A stretch of DNA of 11,435 nt, taken from MAG-120802 sp049430265 (GTDB taxonomy: Bacteria > Actinomycetota > Actinomycetes > Nanopelagicales > Nanopelagicaceae). The notes beneath the pieces are model-generated. The model was not told the origin of the DNA. It saw nothing but the letters and a program-made list of their open reading frames with translations, and searched no databases. The stretch covers positions 1-11,435 of the forward strand of contig JBMTBW010000025.1 of assembly GCA_049430265.1 (NCBI GenBank), read 5' to 3'. Below, in pieces: positions 7,034 through 11,435 of this stretch (position 1 is its first letter; each line of letters begins with the position of its first letter). Both the position numbers and the translations under genes were made by a program.

Positions 7034-8287
7034 CTATAGATCGTTAGTGGCAGCCTTGAGATTTGCTCGCCAGATAGCGACCAACTTCTTAGCTTCCTTA
7101 ACAGGATCTTTGCCATCAACTAGGACTGCAGTCCAGTAAGCAGGAGCTGAATCCCAGTAGCTAGTGCCGCTAGGTCCATTCAAAATTGCTCCAACCTGAG
7201 GAATGCTTGCAGCAGCTGCAGAGGCACCAAAGCCCTTTTGGCCATCTGTAACTGTTGCATCTGTTGAAGCACCCTTTTCAGCTGGTGGACGCTTTTCATT
7301 TAACTGATAAGCAACTTGACCAGCAGTTGATCCGAAGAAATCAACAAGAAGAGACTTAGCTGCTGCCTCCACACCATTTGTTGCTGCAAATGTTGTTAGA
7401 AGTGCGCCAGATACTGATCCAAATGCATTTCCATTCTTGCCCGCAGATGCACCAGGAACCGGCATTAGATTCATAGTGAATCCCTTTGCCTTGTAATCAT
7501 TCCACTCCCAGTTTCCAATGATTGCAAAAGGAACGCTTCCAGCTAGGAAGTTGTCCTTGCAACCAGTATCTGTTGCTGGGAAGAAACCATTGCTCTTCTT
7601 GCCATCCATTAGGAACTTCTTAACATTGCCACCAAACTCATTTGGATTAAATGACTTTGCCTTATTTATAGTTCCATTTGGATTGAAGTAATAAGCATCA
7701 GCTCCGAGTGCTGAAAATACTGAGTGCGCGCCCCATGACATACCGCCACCGGCTACACATAGACCAGCCTTTAGGCTCTTGGAAGTCTTATTGGCCTTGT
7801 AGTAATCAACCATCTCACCAAATGACTTTGGCGCGGAAGTTACAAGCTTGGTGTTGTAGATCATTGCCACGTTGTTTACGTCAACTGGAATTCCATACAA
7901 CTTCTTCTTATAAGAAAGATCATAGAACTGGGATGCTGAGAATCTGGCGCGCTGTGAAGCGGTCAGAGTTAGTGGAGCTAGCTTTCCATTCTTAGCAAGT
8001 GTTGGAACCCAGTCATTAGCACCAACTACGATATCTGGACCAGTAGTTGCTGTTGCCTTATCGATCGCATCCTTTAGCGCATCGAAGTTAGCAAATGACT
8101 TAATAGTTACGGTATATCCCGGAACCCAGTCACCTTTTGTTGCTAGTGTCTTTGTAAGATTTGGTCCGCGTGATTCATCTGCCCAGACCACAATATTCTT
8201 GTTGGCGTGTGCAGGTGTCACAGCAAGGCCTGCTGCAAGAGCAAGTGTTGCTAGAACTGCGAACCCTCTAAAGAATTTCTTCTTCAT
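7034..8287 (-). CDS. malE: Maltodextrin-binding protein MalE (ABC transporter substrate-binding protein)
   Basis: Extracytoplasmic receptor that delivers maltodextrins to MalFG. The 417-residue protein opens with a Sec signal peptide (MKKKFFRGF, then a Leu/Ala core) and a likely type I cleavage at AHA-NK after residue 28. The mature part shows family-1 binding protein marks: NKNIVVWADE at its start, YGIPVDVNNVAMIYNTKLV in the middle, and FAIIGNWEWNDY before the second lobe. The start at 8287 is set by GGAGGA 7 nt upstream; an in-frame ATG at 8356 would add 23 residues ahead of an obvious signal peptide. Unusually for a presumed Gram-positive, there is no lipobox cysteine, and the only two cysteines are in the mature domain. 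First gene of the mal operon. The ligand is assigned from neighbours; a related oligosaccharide is possible. Confidence 0.92.
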   Translation of the reverse strand: MKKKFFRGFAVLATLALAAGLAVTPAHANKNIVVWADESRGPNLTKTLATKGDWVPGYTVTIKSFANFDALKDAIDKATATTGPDIVVGANDWVPTLAKNGKLAPLTLTASQRARFSASQFYDLSYKKKLYGIPVDVNNVAMIYNTKLVTSAPKSFGEMVDYYKANKTSKSLKAGLCVAGGGMSWGAHSVFSALGADAYYFNPNGTINKAKSFNPNEFGGNVKKFLMDGKKSNGFFPATDTGCKDNFLAGSVPFAIIGNWEWNDYKAKGFTMNLMPVPGASAGKNGNAFGSVSGALLTTFAATNGVEAAAKSLLVDFFGSTAGQVAYQLNEKRPPAEKGASTDATVTDGQKGFGASAAAASIPQVGAILNGPSGTSYWDSAPAYWTAVLVDGKDPVKEAKKLVAIWRANLKAATNDL

Positions 8288-8294
8288 TAATTTT

Positions 8295-8300
8295 TCCTCC
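8295..8300 (-). promoter_or_regulatory. Shine-Dalgarno site that fixes the malE start
   Basis: Reads GGAGGA on the minus strand, 7 nt before ATG 8287. It overlaps another in-frame ATG (8301-8303) that is therefore an unlikely start. This places the signal peptide at the exact N-terminus. Confidence 0.85.
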
Positions 8301-8337
8301 ATGGAAGTATCTACAGCGAGGGGCTGCAGAGAAGGCA

Positions 8338-8366
8338 ATTCCAGCCCTAAGCGCATAGCCCGTCAA
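8338..8366 (-). promoter_or_regulatory. Candidate promoter B for malE
   Basis: On the minus strand a TTGACG -35 (8361-8366), a 17-nt spacer and TGGAAT (8338-8343) as -10. The -35 matches 5 of 6 consensus bases and the -10 4 of 6. It would give a leader of about 45 nt before malE. Pattern match only. Confidence 0.35.
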
Positions 8367-8382
8367 GGCAGAATGGCCCTAT

Positions 8383-8389
8383 CTGCAAG
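8383..8389 (-). promoter_or_regulatory. Possible MalR-type operator (CTTGCAG)
   Basis: The minus strand reads CTTGCAG, flanked by two direct GATAG copies (8390-8394 and 8379-8383). CTTGCAG resembles the heptamer described, as I recall it, for LacI-family MalR targets at Streptomyces maltose genes. It lies about 17-23 nt past the start point predicted from promoter A, where a repressor would block transcription. Only one clear copy is present, so this is tentative. Confidence 0.3.
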
Positions 8390-8412
8390 CTATCTTGGGG
8401 GGTTACTTATTT

Positions 8413-8441
8413 GTTATAAAGGACTTGGCTTTACAGGCTAA
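8413..8441 (-). promoter_or_regulatory. Candidate promoter A for the mal operon
   Basis: On the minus strand a TATAAC -10 (8413-8418, 5 of 6 consensus) lies 17 nt from a weak -35 TTAGCC (8436-8441, 3 of 6). It begins just after the citrate synthase stop and would give a leader of about 120 nt. No intrinsic terminator (hairpin plus U-run) was found in 8288-8449, so read-through from the citrate synthase gene is also possible. Confidence 0.4.
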
Positions 8442-8449
8442 TTTTCAGA

Positions 8450-9565
8450 CTAGAGGTGAAGCCCTGAAACGCTCTCATCCCAACCCTTAACATCCTCAGG
8501 TCTTCTCGGGGCCTTGCCGACATATCTAGCAGATGGCCTAATCAAGCGACCTGTTCTTTTCTGTTCCAAGATATGCGCCGACCATCCAGCAGTTCTTGCT
8601 GATGTAAACATTGGCGTGAACATATGTCCTGGAACTTCAGCAAAATCAAGAAGAACAGCGGCCCAGAATTCAACATTTGTCTCCAAAACTCTATCTGGTC
8701 TTCTCTCGCGTAATTCTGCTAACGCTGCATCTTCTAGCGCTTTAGCAACTTGATAACGAGGAGCACCAAGTTCTTCACAAGTTCTACGAAGAGTTCTAGA
8801 TCTTGGATCTTGGGCGCGATAAACACGATGACCAAAGCCCATCAAGCGCTCACCTTTATCTAACAACTCTTTCACATAAGCTCTTGCATCACCGCGTCTT
8901 TCAACTTCTTCAATCATATGTAAAACTCTAGAAGGCGCGCCGCCATGAAGTGGACCAGACATCGCTCCAATTGCGCCAGATAAAGCAGCTGCAACATCAG
9001 CACCTGTTGATGCAATGACTCTTGCAGTAAATGTTGAGGCATTCATTCCATGCTCTGCAGCAGAGACAAAATAGGCGTCAATTGCACGAACGTGTTTTGG
9101 ATCTGGCTCTCCTCGCCAGCGAATCATCATTCGCTCAACAACGGTATGTGCTTTATCAACTTCAGCTTGAGAAACCATTGGCTGCCATGTTCCGCGAGCA
9201 GATTGAGCGACATATGAAAGCACCATCACCGAAGCTCTAGCTAGATTACTTCTAGCTTCTTCATCTGAAATATCAAGAAGTGGCTTTAGTCCCCATGATG
9301 GAGCAAGCATTGCAATTGCAGATTGCACATCAACTCTTACATCACCTGAGTGAATTGGAATTGGAAATGGTTCTGCTGCTGGAAGACCAGGATTAAATTC
9401 ATCATCAACAAGTAAGCCCCAGACATTGCCGAAGGTGACTCGCCCAACTAGATCATCGATATCAACGCCGCGATATCGAAGCGCACTTCCCTCTTTATCC
9501 GGCTCTGCAATCTCTGATTCAAAGGCGATTACCCCTTCAAGGCCTGGCTTAAAGTCTTCATTCAT
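8450..9565 (-). CDS. citA: Citrate synthase 2 (actinobacterial CitA type)
   Basis: Condenses acetyl-CoA and oxaloacetate to citrate, the entry step of the TCA cycle; cytoplasmic. The 371-residue length matches the short type II-like enzymes. Catalytic histidines are seen in GPLHGGAP (H207) and GFGHRVYRAQDPRSR (H246); EHGMNAST (H172) matches the oxaloacetate-binding histidine region. The third catalytic residue, Asp in NVD of pig and E. coli enzymes, is Glu here (NVEFW, E299). I recall the same NVEFW in mycobacterial and Streptomyces CitA, so it is probably normal for this subfamily. The C-terminus carries ARTAGWSAHILEQK and RPSARYVG, also typical. Start ATG 9565 has GGAG 10 nt upstream and an in-frame stop further up. 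Divergent from pdxH. A 2-methylcitrate synthase activity is less likely but not excluded. Confidence 0.93.
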   Translation of the reverse strand: MNEDFKPGLEGVIAFESEIAEPDKEGSALRYRGVDIDDLVGRVTFGNVWGLLVDDEFNPGLPAAEPFPIPIHSGDVRVDVQSAIAMLAPSWGLKPLLDISDEEARSNLARASVMVLSYVAQSARGTWQPMVSQAEVDKAHTVVERMMIRWRGEPDPKHVRAIDAYFVSAAEHGMNASTFTARVIASTGADVAAALSGAIGAMSGPLHGGAPSRVLHMIEEVERRGDARAYVKELLDKGERLMGFGHRVYRAQDPRSRTLRRTCEELGAPRYQVAKALEDAALAELRERRPDRVLETNVEFWAAVLLDFAEVPGHMFTPMFTSARTAGWSAHILEQKRTGRLIRPSARYVGKAPRRPEDVKGWDESVSGLHL

Positions 9566-9607
9566 GCGACGTATTCTCCACTTAATACCCTGCTAGACCA
9601 AATAGAG

Positions 9608-9632
9608 CTTGGCAAAGATGCCAAGGTTGGCA
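9608..9632. promoter_or_regulatory. Palindromic site plus extra half-site in the citA/pdxH divergent region
   Basis: CTTGGCA (9608-9614) and TGCCAAG (9619-9625) form a perfect 7+7 inverted repeat around AAGA, and a third TTGGCA half-site follows at 9627-9632, two bases before the pdxH GTG. As DNA it could be an operator for both divergent genes. As pdxH mRNA the right arm contains the AAGG ribosome site, so the hairpin would hide it. No regulator family is recognised. Confidence 0.5.
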
Positions 9633-9634
9633 AA

Positions 9635-10318
9635 GTGACGTTAGATACACCTATGGCAGATAGCCCAGAGATTAGCCGCGAGGCAATATCAGCGATGCGC
9701 CGCTCCTATGGCGAGGCTGGAATTACTGAAAGCTCAATAAATCCAGATCCAATAGCGCAATTCTCGCTCTGGTTAAAAGAGGCTGCAGCAAATTCTATGA
9801 TCATTGAGGCTAATGCCATGGTGCTATCAACTCTTGGTCAAGATGGACCAAGTGCGCGAACTGTTCTTCTAAAAGATGTTGATCAAAGAGGATTTACCTT
9901 CTTTACCAATTATCAATCAGATAAATCGCGCCAGATCCAGATAAATCCCAATGTCTCACTGCTATTTCCTTGGTATCCAATGGAGCGTCAAGTAATTGTG
10001 ATAGGAAGTGCAACTAAGATTGATAGAGAAGCATCAGAGCAATACTTTGCTACTCGTCCCTGGTCTAGTCAGATTGGCGCTCTTGCAAGTAGCCAATCAG
10101 AGGTTATCGATTCAAGGCAGGTATTAGAGGAGCGCTTTAAAGAATTAGCAGAGAAATACCCGCAAGGCAGCGTTGTGCCAAAGCCAGAGAATTGGGGCGG
10201 ATATCTAGTTAAGCCAAGCAGTATTGAATTCTGGCAAGGGCGATATTCACGCCTACATGATCGACTTCGCTTTAATCTAAGCGGTTCCAATTGGAGCCTT
10301 GAGCGATTATCCCCATAG
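9635..10318 (+). CDS. pdxH: Pyridoxamine 5'-phosphate oxidase PdxH
   Basis: FMN enzyme that oxidises pyridoxamine or pyridoxine 5'-phosphate to pyridoxal 5'-phosphate (PLP); cytoplasmic dimer. The 227-residue protein shows the full family set: AMRRSYGEAG (20-29), DPIAQFSLWLKEA (38-50), RTVLLK (75-80) and TNYQSDKSRQI (91-101) for FMN, RPWSSQIGALASSQS (141-155), and WGGYLVKPSSIEFWQGRYSRLHDRLRF (187-213), where RLHDR contacts PLP. The tail ERLSP is the usual end, so the gene is complete. One residue is unusual: Tyr replaces the common Pro in QGRPSRLHDR. Start GTG 9635 has AAGG 8 nt upstream; ATG 9653 (MADSPE) lacks a ribosome site but matches the usual N-terminal length better. Followed after 12 bp by serC, a PLP enzyme. 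Confidence 0.95.
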   Translation: MTLDTPMADSPEISREAISAMRRSYGEAGITESSINPDPIAQFSLWLKEAAANSMIIEANAMVLSTLGQDGPSARTVLLKDVDQRGFTFFTNYQSDKSRQIQINPNVSLLFPWYPMERQVIVIGSATKIDREASEQYFATRPWSSQIGALASSQSEVIDSRQVLEERFKELAEKYPQGSVVPKPENWGGYLVKPSSIEFWQGRYSRLHDRLRFNLSGSNWSLERLSP

Positions 10319-10330
10319 GATTTGGCAATC

Positions 10331-11435
10331 ATGTCAGAGATAAAAATTCCAGAGAATCTAAAGCCTAGTGATCCACGATTTGGCTGTGGCCCATCAAAGA
10401 TTCGTCCTGCTGCTCTTCAAGTTTTGGCAGGTCCTGGAGCAAAAATTCTTGGCACCTCACATCGCCAGAAGGAAGTTAAAAACGTAGTTTCACGCGTTAG
10501 AAGTGGTCTTAGCTCACTCTTTGATCTTCCACAAGGATATGAAGTAGTTCTTGGAAATGGCGGCTCTACTGCCTTTTGGGACATCGCAACCTTTGGTCTG
10601 ATTGAAAAGAAATCGCAGCACTTATCATTTGGTGAGTTCTCATCTAAGTTTGCTCAAGCAGCTAAAGAAGCGCCATTTCTTGATGAACCAAGTGTTATTA
10701 AATCTGAGCCAGGAAGTCATCCACAAGCTATTTTTGAAGCAGGTGTTGATGCTTACTGCCTAACTCATAATGAAACATCAACTGGCGTTGCGATGCAGAT
10801 TAAGCGCCCAGCAAAAAGTGATGGCGCCTTAGTTTTAGTTGATGCCACAAGCGCCGCTGGCGGTCTTAGCGTCTCACCAAGTGAATTTGATGCCTACTAC
10901 TTTGCTCCACAGAAATCTTTTGCCTCAGATGGCGGACTTTGGATCTCACTAATGAGCCCTGCTGCGATTGAGCGAGTAGCAAAGATTAAGAGCTCTGGAA
11001 GGTGGGTTCCTGCATTCTTTGATTTAACTATCGCAATTGATAACTCTCGTCTTGATCAGACTTATAACACTCCAGCAGTTGCCACTTTAATCCTGCTTGC
11101 CGAGCAAATTGAGTGGATGAACCAAGGTGGCGGAATGGCATTTGCCGCTGGTAGATCGGCAAAGTCTGCTGAAATCATCTACAGCTGGGCAGAGAAGACT
11201 TCCTACACCACCCCTTTTGTCACTGATCCTGCGATGCGATCTAATGTTGTTGCAACTATAAATTTCTCAGATGATATCGATGCGCTTGAAATCGCTAAAA
11301 TCTTGCGCGCAAATGGAATTCTAGATACTGAGCCTTATCGAAAACTAGGCAAAAATCAGCTGCGAGTTGGAATGTTTCCAGCAATTGATCCAGAGGACAT
11401 TAAGGCTCTAACTAAGTGCATCGAATATGTGGTTG
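10331..11435 (+). CDS. serC: Phosphoserine aminotransferase SerC (3' end cut by window edge)
   Basis: PLP-dependent transaminase that converts 3-phosphohydroxypyruvate and glutamate to phosphoserine in serine synthesis; in some bacteria the same enzyme also serves PLP synthesis. The visible 368 residues begin MSEIKIPENLKPSDPRFGCGPSKIR, the actinobacterial form. Other marks are LGTSHRQKEV (40-49), LGNGGSTAFWD (74-84), THNETSTGV (145-153), the PLP-binding DATSAAGG (171-178), and APQKSFASDGG with the Schiff-base lysine K195. The C-terminal domain reaches LRVGMFPAIDPEDIKAL, so probably fewer than ten residues are missing. ATG 10331 follows pdxH by 12 bp; AGGA overlapping the pdxH stop is a plausible ribosome site. 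The pair forms a likely operon linking cofactor and enzyme. Confidence 0.95.
   Translation, partial: MSEIKIPENLKPSDPRFGCGPSKIRPAALQVLAGPGAKILGTSHRQKEVKNVVSRVRSGLSSLFDLPQGYEVVLGNGGSTAFWDIATFGLIEKKSQHLSFGEFSSKFAQAAKEAPFLDEPSVIKSEPGSHPQAIFEAGVDAYCLTHNETSTGVAMQIKRPAKSDGALVLVDATSAAGGLSVSPSEFDAYYFAPQKSFASDGGLWISLMSPAAIERVAKIKSSGRWVPAFFDLTIAIDNSRLDQTYNTPAVATLILLAEQIEWMNQGGGMAFAAGRSAKSAEIIYSWAEKTSYTTPFVTDPAMRSNVVATINFSDDIDALEIAKILRANGILDTEPYRKLGKNQLRVGMFPAIDPEDIKALTKCIEYVV

Noticed and set aside
7708..7995. Open frame on the plus strand inside malE
   Set aside because: It is antisense to a well-supported gene, has no recognisable motifs, and is one of several similar shadow frames in the window (for example 1211-1459, 3006-3296, 8514-8753).
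8321..8347. 6-bp inverted repeat (gggctg / cagccc) in the malE leader
   Set aside because: Short arms with a 15-nt loop and no U-run; too weak to call a terminator or riboswitch.
8288..8356. Longer malE start adding 23 residues
   Set aside because: It would place residues before a textbook signal peptide, and GGAGGA sits 7 nt before ATG 8287.
9566..9634. Open frame upstream of pdxH that reads like protein
   Set aside because: It contains no good start with a ribosome site, continues antisense into citA, and PdxH already has its full usual length. Taken as chance.
1..11435. CRISPR arrays, tRNA or rRNA genes, insertion sequences, attachment sites
   Set aside because: No spaced direct repeats, cloverleaf arms, transposase motifs or terminal inverted repeats were seen on either strand, and the space between genes is too small to hold them.

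Overview
The window looks like a chromosomal segment of a low-GC, streamlined actinobacterium, most plausibly a freshwater acI-type (Nanopelagicales, Planktophila-like) organism. This is inferred from an A+T-rich sequence carrying proteins of actinobacterial type (a citrate synthase 2 / CitA, a ~370-residue SerC, a maltose transporter operon with no dedicated ATPase gene) and from very tight gene packing. Nothing points to phage, insertion sequences, CRISPR or recent mobile DNA. Taxonomy is an inference, not a readout.

Minus strand, reading from about 8450 down to 1: a maltodextrin acquisition and breakdown operon. In order of transcription it carries malE (secreted binding protein), a strong intercistronic stem-loop, malF and malG (permeases, 4-nt overlap), a secreted GH13 alpha-amylase (1-nt stop/start overlap with malG), a cytoplasmic MalZ-like maltodextrin glucosidase (41-nt overlap with the amylase), and the N-terminal half of a deoxyribodipyrimidine photolyase that runs off the left edge. 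The inferred logic is that the amylase cuts starch or glycogen outside the cell, MalE-MalF-MalG imports the maltodextrins using an ATPase encoded elsewhere (MsiK-like), and the MalZ-like enzyme releases glucose inside. The photolyase has no metabolic link to this and is probably a co-transcribed passenger.

Minus strand 8450-9565: citrate synthase, directly upstream of malE on the same strand. The 162-bp gap before malE contains candidate promoters and a possible MalR-type operator. No clear terminator was seen after the citrate synthase gene.

Plus strand from 9635: pdxH (pyridoxamine 5'-phosphate oxidase, makes PLP) followed 12 bp later by serC (a PLP-dependent phosphoserine aminotransferase), which is cut by the right edge a few codons before its expected end. 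pdxH and the citrate synthase gene are divergent across 69 bp that hold a perfect 7+7 palindrome plus a third half-site next to the pdxH start codon.

No wholly new system is evident. The points most worth following are the maltose transporter design (E. coli-like MalF with a large P2-type loop, paired with a binding protein lacking a lipobox in a presumed monoderm), the malE-malF stem-loop with its competing third arm, and the citA/pdxH palindrome array.
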